From positions 1-64,000 of the forward strand of contig NZ_RWJI01000003.1 in NCBI RefSeq assembly GCF_003933235.1: a DNA stretch of 64,000 nucleotides. Reading direction: 5' to 3'. The notes beneath the pieces were generated by a model. The model was given only the letters and a program-made list of their open reading frames with translations. It was not told the DNA's origin and did no database searches. The translations under genes were made by a program, and so were the position numbers. The stretch's first letter is position 1. The number at the start of each line of letters is the position of its first letter. This document shows positions 55,895 through 64,000 of this stretch, piece by piece. Origin of the DNA: Sphingorhabdus wooponensis. GTDB lineage: Bacteria > Pseudomonadota > Alphaproteobacteria > Sphingomonadales > Sphingomonadaceae.

Positions 55895-57232
55895 ATGGAA
55901 CATCTTGATCCTTTCCCGTGGTTTGATGCCGCAACTATATTAGCGCTCATTGCCCTAAATGGCGTGTTCGCAATGTCGGAGCTTGCCATTGTTTCGGCGC
56001 GAACAGCCAAGTTGAAAGCGATGGCGGAGGACGGCAAACGCGGCGCTTCGGCAGCGTTACGACTTGGGCGCGACCCCGGAAAATTCCTGTCCACTGTGCA
56101 AATTGGCATAACGCTCATCGGCATTATTGCCGGTGCCTATTCAGGATCGACGCTCGGAGGGCCAGTTGCTGATCGGATTGCCTTATGGGGCGTCGATCGT
56201 GAATGGTCAGAAACCATGGGTTTCGGCATCGTGATCAGCGTCACCACGTACGCGTCTTTGGTTGTAGGCGAGCTGGTTCCAAAGCAATTTGCACTGATTG
56301 CGCCCGAGCGAATCGCCGTTATCATGGCTGGCCCGATGGAGTTGCTGGCGCGGCTCACTGCGCCCATCGTGTGGACTCTCGACAAATCAAGCGCGACCAT
56401 CTTTCGCGCGCTTGGGCTTCGCCGTGACACGCGCGACGCGCTGAGCGCCGAAGAATTGCGCATGGTCTTTGCTGAAGCAACCCATGCGGGCATCATTGAG
56501 GAGCATGAGCATAAGGTCATTGCGGGCGTTGTTCGCCTTGCCGACCGTCCAGTGCGTGAAGTCATGACGCCGCGTACCGATGTGGACCGCATTTCCGCCG
56601 ATGCATCTGAAGAAGCGGTGCGCGATTCGCTCTTAAACTCACTCCATACCCGCTTGCCTGTGACAGGCGAAGACGGCGACGATATTATTGGGGTCGTTCA
56701 GTCACGCGACATCGTCGCGGCGCAAATTCGTGGTGAAGTGCTGGACATTCGCAGTTTGATGCGCCGTGCCGAGATTATTCCGGATCAGCTTGACGCCATG
56801 GACGCACTGGAGATTTTACGTTCATCCGATGTGCCCATGCTCTTGGTACATGATGAATATGGCCATTTCGAAGGCATTGTGACGCCGAATGATCTTTTGG
56901 CTGCCATTGCCGGTGAATTTGCGTCCGACCAAGCGCAGGGCAGCGCGCCCAATATCGTGAAGCTGGATGACGGATCGATGCTGGTTTCAGGATCGATGTC
57001 GGCTGACGCCATGGCCGAGGCTTTATCCATCGACCTGCCTGAGGACCGCGATTACGCGACGGCGGCAGGGCATGTTTTGCATATATTGCGACATCTCCCC
57101 GCTGAAGGTGAGGCGTTCACCGATCAAGGCTGGCGCTTTGAAGTTGTCGACATGGACGGCCGTAAAATTGACAAGCTTCGTGTCCGACTTGCAGAAAAGG
57201 CAATCAGAGAAGACGCAGTTGAGGGCTTGTGA
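55895..57232 (+). CDS. CNNM/CBS-domain transporter (HlyC/CorC family)
   Basis: About 445 residues. An N-terminal DUF21/CNNM membrane domain (FDAATILALIALNGVFAMSELAIVSAR and three more hydrophobic segments) is followed by paired CBS domains (REVMTPRTDVDRI, VPMLLVHDEYGHFEGIVTPNDLL) and a C-terminal CorC_HlyC domain (DYATAAGHVLHILRHLPAEGE). Members move or sense Mg2+ or export other divalent cations. The Shine-Dalgarno is weak at ATG 55895; a TTG at 55850 is possible but less likely. Confidence 0.9.
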   Translation: MEHLDPFPWFDAATILALIALNGVFAMSELAIVSARTAKLKAMAEDGKRGASAALRLGRDPGKFLSTVQIGITLIGIIAGAYSGSTLGGPVADRIALWGVDREWSETMGFGIVISVTTYASLVVGELVPKQFALIAPERIAVIMAGPMELLARLTAPIVWTLDKSSATIFRALGLRRDTRDALSAEELRMVFAEATHAGIIEEHEHKVIAGVVRLADRPVREVMTPRTDVDRISADASEEAVRDSLLNSLHTRLPVTGEDGDDIIGVVQSRDIVAAQIRGEVLDIRSLMRRAEIIPDQLDAMDALEILRSSDVPMLLVHDEYGHFEGIVTPNDLLAAIAGEFASDQAQGSAPNIVKLDDGSMLVSGSMSADAMAEALSIDLPEDRDYATAAGHVLHILRHLPAEGEAFTDQGWRFEVVDMDGRKIDKLRVRLAEKAIREDAVEGL

Positions 57233-57303
57233 TTGCTTAATCGCTTGGTTAGGGCACTTGCTCACACGGAATACTAAGTCGTTAGAGTCCACAGGATATT
57301 GAT

Positions 57304-58083
57304 ATGGCCGATTTCTTTCTCCCTAAGAACAGTAAAGTCCAGAAGGGCACTGTTCACGCTGCTAAAACCGGCGGCAAGACTAAAAAGTTCAAGGTCTATC
57401 GTTATGATCCCGATAGCGGGGAGAACCCACGGTACGACACGTTTGAGGTAGATACCGATAACTGTGGTCCAATGGTCCTCGACGCGTTGATCAAGATGAA
57501 GGGTGAACAGGATTCATCGCTAACCTTCCGTCGGTCATGTCGCGAAGGCATTTGCGGATCTTGTTCCATGAACATCGATGGCAAGAATGGCCTAGCCTGC
57601 ACCACCGCGATTGAAGATTGCAAAAGCGAGGTCACCATCACCCCGCTACCGCATATGGAAGTCATCAAGGACCTTGTTCCCGACTTCACGCATTTTTACG
57701 CCCAATATGCGTCGATTAAACCGTGGCTGCAGACTGTAACGCCTGAGCCATCGGGCAAGGAGCGCCTGCAATCGCCAGAAGACCGCGCGAAGCTTGACGG
57801 TCTGTATGAGTGCATCTTGTGCGCCTGTTGTTCGACCAGTTGCCCATCTTATTGGTGGAACAGCGACAAGTTTTTAGGGCCAGCTATCTTGCTGCAAGCC
57901 TATCGTTGGTTGGCCGACAGCCGTGATGAAATGACTGGTGAGCGCCTTGACGAGTTGGAAGATCCATTCCGCCTGTATCGCTGCCACACTATCATGAACT
58001 GCGCCAACGCCTGCCCCAAGGGGCTGAACCCGGCAAAGGCAATTGCAGAAACAAAAAAGATGGTCGCTGAGCGCCACCTTTAA
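57304..58083 (+). CDS. sdhB: Succinate dehydrogenase iron-sulfur subunit
   Basis: 259 residues. An N-terminal [2Fe-2S] site has the motif [12 protein letters not shown] followed by a later Cys. The [4Fe-4S] and [3Fe-4S] ligands are in [16 protein letters not shown] and [17 protein letters not shown]. It passes electrons from the flavoprotein to ubiquinone in the TCA cycle and respiratory chain. sdhA, sdhC and sdhD are not in view; they would lie elsewhere, because the upstream gene is the CNNM protein. Confidence 0.97.
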   Translation: MADFFLPKNSKVQKGTVHAAKTGGKTKKFKVYRYDPDSGENPRYDTFEVDTDNCGPMVLDALIKMKGEQDSSLTFRRSCREGICGSCSMNIDGKNGLACTTAIEDCKSEVTITPLPHMEVIKDLVPDFTHFYAQYASIKPWLQTVTPEPSGKERLQSPEDRAKLDGLYECILCACCSTSCPSYWWNSDKFLGPAILLQAYRWLADSRDEMTGERLDELEDPFRLYRCHTIMNCANACPKGLNPAKAIAETKKMVAERHL

Positions 58084-58126
58084 GCGTTTCAATGCGCCAC
58101 AAGGCTCTGATCGGTTAGGATTGCCG

Positions 58127-58579
58127 TTGGATACACCCACTTTTGACAGCAGCCCTGACCCCGATAATCCGGGCTGGCTGAATTGGCAAATGACCGATGC
58201 CAGCCGCTACAACGGCACGGTGCTGGGCAAAATGCTGGTCCGCAGTGAGGGCGTTAACAAAGCGCGCTTGCGTATGTATCCCGAACATCGGCACAGCAAT
58301 TTACGTAACGCGGTGCATGGCGGTGTCACTCTGGGCTTTATCGACGTAGCTATGTTCGGCGCGTCTCGGATGTTTGGCCTGATTGAAGCTGGCGCAGCGG
58401 TTACCCTCGACCTTTCGGTGCAGTTTATTGGCGCTGGCGTCATTGGCGAGCCGCTGGAGGCAGAAGTTGAGCTCCTCAAGGAAACCGGCCGCCTCTTGTT
58501 CATGCGCGGCATTGTGATGCAGGGCGAATCGCGCGTTGCTGCATTTTCGGGTACGATACGAAAACCAACGAAAAAATGA
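58127..58579 (+). CDS. PaaI-family (hotdog) thioesterase
   Basis: About 150 residues. The hotdog signature is NAVHGGVTLGFIDVAMFG (HGG motif), with LSVQFIGAGVIGEPLEAEVEL in the second half. It likely hydrolyses acyl- or aryl-CoA thioesters. The start is uncertain. TTG at 58127 has AGGA at a suitable distance and gives the usual length; the frame is open to 58043 within sdhB. It ends at TGA 58577-58579, which overlaps the zapE ATG at 58576 in ATGATG. Confidence 0.75.
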   Translation: MDTPTFDSSPDPDNPGWLNWQMTDASRYNGTVLGKMLVRSEGVNKARLRMYPEHRHSNLRNAVHGGVTLGFIDVAMFGASRMFGLIEAGAAVTLDLSVQFIGAGVIGEPLEAEVELLKETGRLLFMRGIVMQGESRVAAFSGTIRKPTKK

Positions 58580-59694
58580 TGTCGACATCGGTTCTGGAAC
58601 GTCACGCCGCGCTCGTTCAGGCCGGTGAACTCAGGCCAGACGCAGATCAAGTCAGGGCAGTGAGCGCGCTTGCTCAAGTGCAAGCCGAACTCGAAGCTGT
58701 TCCTGCGCGCGGCAACATGATTTGGCGGTTCCTAGGGCGCAAGCCAGAGCCGGCACGGGGTCTCTATCTATGGGGCGGTGTCGGGCGTGGTAAATCCATG
58801 CTGATGGATTTGTTTTTCGACAGTGTGCAAATCCAACATAAGCGACGCGCGCATTTCCACGAATTCATGCTCGACATTCATGCGCGGCTAAAGGCCGAGC
58901 GTGTGAAGGAAAAAGGCGACCCTATTCCACCCATAGTTGCGGCCTTGGCTGACGAAGCGCGGTTGCTGTGCTTTGATGAAATGGTCGTTAACAATATGGC
59001 TGACGCAGCTATCATGTCGCGTCTCTTTTCTGGCCTGATAGCAGCCGGTGTTACCGTTGTGACCACGTCGAATCGTCGCCCTGATGATCTGTATAAGGAT
59101 GGCCTGAACCGGCAATTATTTCTGCCTTTCATCGCGCTTGTGAAGGAGAGCCTCGATATCATCACGCTCGACGGCCCTACTGATTACCGACGCGACCGAT
59201 TGGGCAGCGCAAAGATCTGGCTCGTGCCCAATGGTCCGGAAACCACGGCGGCTCTATCCAATACATTTTTCCGCATGACGGACTATCCACCCGAGGACCG
59301 CGCGCATGTACCCGCGATGGAGCTAGATGTTGGTGGCGGACGCATATTACATGTGCCTAAAGCGCTGAAAGGCGTTGCCGTGTTTTCGTTTAAACGACTC
59401 TGCGCCGAAGCACGCGGGGCAGCAGATTATCTTGCCATCGCGCGGCGCTTTCACACCGTGATCATGGTCGGCATTCCGGTGTTGGGGCCACACAATCGAA
59501 ATGAGGCCGCGCGCTTTGTGACATTGATTGATGCCTTATACGAATATCGGGTGAAGTTTTTAGCGAGCGCCGATGCGGAACCAGACCATTTATACCCGCA
59601 AGGCGATGGACGGTTTGAGTTTGACCGAACTGTATCCCGCCTAATGGAAATGCAGTCTGAGGATTATCTGGCGGAAGGGCATGGTCCGCGTTAG
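58576..59694 (+). CDS. zapE: ZapE/AFG1-like ATPase
   Basis: 372 residues. Walker A is LWGGVGRGKSMLMDLF near residue 60, and LLCFDEMVVNNMADA is Walker B. The C-terminal half has RLMEMQSEDYL at the end, typical of ZapE. It modulates the Z-ring or acts in protein quality control; the precise role in this lineage is not shown. ATG at 58576 shares bases with the preceding stop. Confidence 0.93.
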   Translation: MMSTSVLERHAALVQAGELRPDADQVRAVSALAQVQAELEAVPARGNMIWRFLGRKPEPARGLYLWGGVGRGKSMLMDLFFDSVQIQHKRRAHFHEFMLDIHARLKAERVKEKGDPIPPIVAALADEARLLCFDEMVVNNMADAAIMSRLFSGLIAAGVTVVTTSNRRPDDLYKDGLNRQLFLPFIALVKESLDIITLDGPTDYRRDRLGSAKIWLVPNGPETTAALSNTFFRMTDYPPEDRAHVPAMELDVGGGRILHVPKALKGVAVFSFKRLCAEARGAADYLAIARRFHTVIMVGIPVLGPHNRNEAARFVTLIDALYEYRVKFLASADAEPDHLYPQGDGRFEFDRTVSRLMEMQSEDYLAEGHGPR

Positions 59695-59718
59695 CATGCC
59701 CCAAAAGGGAGAGAGATA

Positions 59719-61107
59719 ATGGGACAGAAGACTTTATTTTTTGCAGGCTTGCTGGCTCTTACCGCAGCTACAAACGCGCAGGCACAAAGTGCGCAGCGTT
59801 CCGCTGAGCGTGATTTGTTCGCTAAGATTGTTGAAATTCCGACTGTAGATGGACAGCCTGCAGAGTTTAAAAAGCTAACCGCCCTTTTATCAGCCGAATT
59901 CCGCAAGGCGGGCATCACAAACGTCATCGTCAAGGATCATGATAACACGCAGACATTGATCGCGCGCTGGCCCGCGGCCAAGCCATCGGGCAAAAAGCCC
60001 ATCTTGCTCATGGCGCACATGGATGTAGTTGCAGCTAAGGCAAGCGATTGGAAATATCCGCCGTTCCAGTTTCGCGAAGAAGGTGGATATTATCTGGGGC
60101 GCGGTTCAAATGACAATAAGGCCGCATTGACGGGCATTGTCCTTGCTCTGCAATATCTGCGTGCGGAAAAATTTGAACCTACACGAGACATCATTGTCCT
60201 GTTTACGGGTGATGAAGAAACCACAGGCAACGGCGCACGACGGGCGGCAAATCAATGGCGCGACCTGATTGACGCCGAATATGCGCTAAACGGCGATGCA
60301 GGTGGCGGGACGGTGTTCCCTGACGGGCGGGTTGAAGGCTTCGGTATTCAGATTGCAGAAAAAACCTATGCCGACTTTCGTATGACGGCAGTCAATCGCG
60401 GCGGGCACAGTAGCGCACCGCGTCCCGACAACGCAATTTATGCGCTCGCCAATGCATTGACGGCAGTTGAGCGACACCGTTTTCCGGCTATGATCAACGA
60501 TGCCACCCGCGCCAGTTTTGAAATGCTCGCAAAGGGCGATAGCGGCCAATATGGCGAGTTGCTTCGCCGATTTCTTGCTGACCCACAGGACCGTGAAACA
60601 GCCGACTTACTGGAAGCAATGGACCCAGGCAGCACGCGAACGCGCTGCGTTGCAACCATGCTATCGGGCGGACATGCGCCAAATGCTTTACCTCAAAAGG
60701 CCGAAGCTAATGTGAATTGCCGCATTTTCCCAAGCGTGAAAATCGAAGACGTCCGGCAACAATTGCAGTCGCTTGCGGGACCAGATGTTACCGTTTCCGC
60801 CATCGAAGGATCGCAGACTCCCGAGACTGCACCCTCGCCCATGCGCGATGATATATTGCAGGCCTATCGGGCGGCGGTTGGCACACGCTTTCCCAATGCG
60901 CCCGTTCTGCCGTTCCAATCCGCTGGTGCTACCGATGGCGCATTTTTACGCGCCGCTGGCATCCCCGTTTATGGCTTTGGTGGCCTATGGGGGATAGTCG
61001 GTCAGCGGGAAGGCGCGCATGGCCTAGATGAACGCGTATGGGCCGAGGGATTTCATGGTCAAATCCCTATCTGGATGGAGATGCTGCGGCGTGTAGCTGG
61101 CACCTAA
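59719..61107 (+). CDS. Secreted M20-family metallopeptidase
   Basis: 462 residues. A signal peptide (TLFFAGLLALTAATNAQAQ) is followed by an M20 domain with LLMAHMDVVAA (His-x-Asp ligand), YYLGRGSNDNKA (the second metal-binding Asp), IVLFTGDEETTGNGA (catalytic Glu pair) and NRGGHSSAPRPDNAIY, a dimerisation segment typical of the family. It acts in the periplasm on small peptides or acylated amino acids. It follows zapE by 24 bases and may share its operon. Confidence 0.92.
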   Translation: MGQKTLFFAGLLALTAATNAQAQSAQRSAERDLFAKIVEIPTVDGQPAEFKKLTALLSAEFRKAGITNVIVKDHDNTQTLIARWPAAKPSGKKPILLMAHMDVVAAKASDWKYPPFQFREEGGYYLGRGSNDNKAALTGIVLALQYLRAEKFEPTRDIIVLFTGDEETTGNGARRAANQWRDLIDAEYALNGDAGGGTVFPDGRVEGFGIQIAEKTYADFRMTAVNRGGHSSAPRPDNAIYALANALTAVERHRFPAMINDATRASFEMLAKGDSGQYGELLRRFLADPQDRETADLLEAMDPGSTRTRCVATMLSGGHAPNALPQKAEANVNCRIFPSVKIEDVRQQLQSLAGPDVTVSAIEGSQTPETAPSPMRDDILQAYRAAVGTRFPNAPVLPFQSAGATDGAFLRAAGIPVYGFGGLWGIVGQREGAHGLDERVWAEGFHGQIPIWMEMLRRVAGT

Positions 61108-62205
<1,098 letters not shown>

Positions 62206-62234
62206 GCGCAACCCAAAGATTTCAGGAGACGTTT

Positions 62235-63119
62235 GTGAGCATCCTAGTCAATAAAAACACCAAGATCATCACGCAGGGCATGACAGGCGCGACGGGTACA
62301 TTCCATACCGAGCAAGCGCTGGCTTATGGCTCACAAATGGTTGGCGGCGTCACCCCAGGTAAGGGCGGAACAACGCATATCGGCCTGCCGATGTTCGACA
62401 CTGTGCTTGAGGCGAAAGAAGCCACGGGCGCACATGCTTCGGTTGTATATGTACCGCCTCCCTTTGCGGCCGACTCAATTCTTGAAGCTATTGATGCCGA
62501 AATTCCTTTGATTGTCTGCATCACTGAGGGCATTCCTGTGCTGGACATGGTCAAGGTGAAGCGCGCGCTTTCGGGTTCTAAATCGCGCCTGATTGGTCCA
62601 AACTGCCCCGGCGTATTGACGCCCGGCGAATGCAAAATCGGCATTATGCCCGGCAGCATTTTCTCAGCAGGTTCGGTTGGCGTCGTATCACGCTCAGGCA
62701 CATTAACCTATGAAGCCGTATTCCAGACCACAGCCGAAGGCCTTGGCCAAACGACTGCGGTCGGCATTGGTGGTGATCCGGTTAACGGCACAAACTTCAT
62801 CGACTGCCTTGAGCTATTCCTCGCGGATGATGCCACTAAGTCCATCATCATGATTGGCGAAATCGGCGGAAGCGCAGAAGAAGAGGCCGCGCAGTTCCTG
62901 ATCGACGAAGCCAAAAAGGGCCGGAAAAAGCCGATGGCGGGTTTCATCGCCGGACGCACCGCACCTCCAGGCCGCCGCATGGGCCACGCAGGTGCAATCG
63001 TATCGGGCGGCAAGGGCGACGCCGAAAGCAAGATTGCAGCCATGGAAGCCGCGGGCATCCGCGTATCGCCATCGCCATCCTTGCTCGGCAAGACCTTGGT
63101 CGAGGTTTTGAAGGGTTAA
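62235..63119 (+). CDS. sucD: Succinyl-CoA synthetase alpha subunit
   Basis: 294 residues with a GTG start and AGGAG before it. It begins [20 protein letters not shown], the CoA-binding loop, then [18 protein letters not shown], and ends with [17 protein letters not shown] carrying the phosphorylated His near residue 247. It converts succinyl-CoA to succinate with nucleotide phosphorylation, together with SucC. The beta-subunit gene is not adjacent here. Confidence 0.97.
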   Translation: MSILVNKNTKIITQGMTGATGTFHTEQALAYGSQMVGGVTPGKGGTTHIGLPMFDTVLEAKEATGAHASVVYVPPPFAADSILEAIDAEIPLIVCITEGIPVLDMVKVKRALSGSKSRLIGPNCPGVLTPGECKIGIMPGSIFSAGSVGVVSRSGTLTYEAVFQTTAEGLGQTTAVGIGGDPVNGTNFIDCLELFLADDATKSIIMIGEIGGSAEEEAAQFLIDEAKKGRKKPMAGFIAGRTAPPGRRMGHAGAIVSGGKGDAESKIAAMEAAGIRVSPSPSLLGKTLVEVLKG

Positions 63120-63125
63120 GTGTTA

Positions 63126-63258
63126 ACTCCTCCCCGGCACGGGGAGGGGGACCATGCGCAGCATGGTGGTGGGGCACCCGCCAAATAGCGAGAGCTTGAA
63201 CGCAAGTGCCCCTCCGTCAGTCCTGCGGACTGCCACCTCCCCAGTTCGGGGAGGATTT
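63126..63258. repeat. GC-rich palindromic intergenic repeat
   Basis: The sucD-sucA gap is filled by nested hairpins: TCCTCCCCGGCACGGGGAGG at the left, ACCATGCGCAGCATGGT, GCAGTCCGCAGGACTG-type pairing in the middle right, and CCTCCCCAGTTCGGGGAGG at the right end. The outer ends are themselves complementary. The right part resembles an intergenic repeat widespread in Sphingomonadales and Caulobacter genomes. It contains no gene. Confidence 0.75.
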
Positions 63259-63269
63259 GGAGAAGAAAA

Positions 63270-64000
63270 ATGGGCGTAGAAAACCAGGATTTCGAAATAG
63301 AGCGCGGGCCGAGTTGGGAACGTGCAAACTGGCCATTGTCAGCAACCGACGATTTGACTGCGTCGCTTGATCCCACGCAAATGACGATTGAGGTCAAGGC
63401 TGCGGCAAAAGCTGCTGGCAAACCCATGGCTGAGGCCGATGCGGTTGCGGCGGCGAGCGATTCCATTCGCGCGATGATGCTGGTGCGTACATACCGCGTG
63501 CGCGGGCATCTTGCAGCCAATCTTGATCCACTTGGCCTGTCGAAACAGGATATTCCCGCTGACTTAACACCCGAATATCATGGCTTTTCCGGCGCTGATC
63601 TTGAAAAGCGCGTTTATGTTGGCGGCACGCTTGGGCTGGAGTGGACCACTGTGCGCGAGCTCGTGGATACGCTGCGCGCCAATTATTGCGGGCCGGTCGG
63701 TCTTGAATATATGCATATTTCCGACGTCGAAGAGCGCCGGTTCCTGCAAGAGCGGATGGAAGGCAAGGATGCCGCCATCCAGTTCACGCCTGAGGGCAAG
63801 AAGGCAATTCTCGGCAAGGTTATCGAAGCCGAGCAATATGAAAAATTCCTTGGCCGCAAATATGTAGGTACGAAGCGTTTCGGCCTTGATGGCGGAGAAT
63901 CCATGATTCCGGCGTTGGAAGCGGTTATCAAATATGGCGGCCAGCTTGGTGTGCGCGAAATCGTATACGGCATGCCGCATCGTGGCCGCTTGAACGTGCT
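63270..64000 (+). CDS. sucA: 2-oxoglutarate dehydrogenase E1 (partial)
   Basis: The ATG at 63270, preceded by GGAG and a purine-rich run, opens a frame reaching the window edge, about 243 codons. Visible are the N-terminal RTYRVRGHLAANLDPLG, the start of the main domain and VYGMPHRGRLNVL, the family's conserved ThDP-domain entry. The complete protein would be about 930 residues. It is the ThDP-dependent first component of the 2-oxoglutarate dehydrogenase complex. Confidence 0.97.
   Translation, partial: MGVENQDFEIERGPSWERANWPLSATDDLTASLDPTQMTIEVKAAAKAAGKPMAEADAVAAASDSIRAMMLVRTYRVRGHLAANLDPLGLSKQDIPADLTPEYHGFSGADLEKRVYVGGTLGLEWTTVRELVDTLRANYCGPVGLEYMHISDVEERRFLQERMEGKDAAIQFTPEGKKAILGKVIEAEQYEKFLGRKYVGTKRFGLDGGESMIPALEAVIKYGGQLGVREIVYGMPHRGRLNV

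Overview
The window looks like chromosomal DNA of an alphaproteobacterium of the order Sphingomonadales. The evidence is gene content and synteny: a MipZ division-plane ATPase, ftsK-lolA-xthA-ribA in a row, leuS-lptE-holA with ATGA overlaps, sdhB-thioesterase-zapE-peptidase-mdh-sucD-sucA, a DUF885 peptidase, and the characteristic GC-rich palindromic intergenic repeat between sucD and sucA. Genus is not resolved by reading alone.

The left 21 kb is accessory surface-polysaccharide DNA. It opens with the N-terminus of a large repetitive surface protein (minus strand, cut by the window edge), then an unrecognised gene at 1523-2026, and then about 1.4 kb of decayed mobile DNA: a frameshifted tyrosine recombinase at about 2415-2780 and a frameshifted IS481-type transposase at about 2784-3165. 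An AT-rich stretch leads into two plus-strand genes for CDP-3,6-dideoxyhexose formation (E3 reductase at 3430, E1 dehydrase at 4676). Between them is a degraded start of a glucose-1-phosphate cytidylyltransferase gene. Converging on these is a long minus-strand operon (20966 down to 6338): M23 peptidase, rfbF, rfbG, an orphan C-terminal fragment, an HpcH/HpaI aldolase-like enzyme, a HAD hydrolase, a ThDP enzyme, an SDR reductase, KpsD/Wza-like and KpsE/Wzz-like export proteins, a GtrB-like glycosyltransferase, GtrA, and two polytopic glycosyltransferases. Together these genes encode CDP-glucose to CDP-4-keto-3,6-dideoxyglucose, and plausibly on to a branched, yersiniose-like sugar. The aldolase and HAD steps do not fit the textbook yersiniose pathway and are the most interesting part of the window.

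From about 21 kb onward the content is mostly core chromosome: P450 and a TonB-like protein, DUF885 peptidase, ppc, rplU-rpmA, an acetyltransferase, a TetR regulator, a UDP-glucuronate-epimerase-like SDR, panC, mipZ with a membrane J-domain protein, and a phosphoglucomutase/phosphomannomutase. A 269-bp MITE-like element with near-perfect terminal inverted repeats sits exactly between the phosphomutase stop codon and a ligase-associated Lhr-like helicase, which is followed by pdeM. The rest (yggS, thiE-like, leuS-lptE-holA, msrB, a class A PBP, ribA, xthA, lolA, ftsK, a ubiH-like hydroxylase, an OmpA lipoprotein, a CNNM/CBS protein, sdhB, zapE, an M20 peptidase, mdh, sucD and partial sucA) is housekeeping. 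I saw no tRNA, rRNA or CRISPR array.
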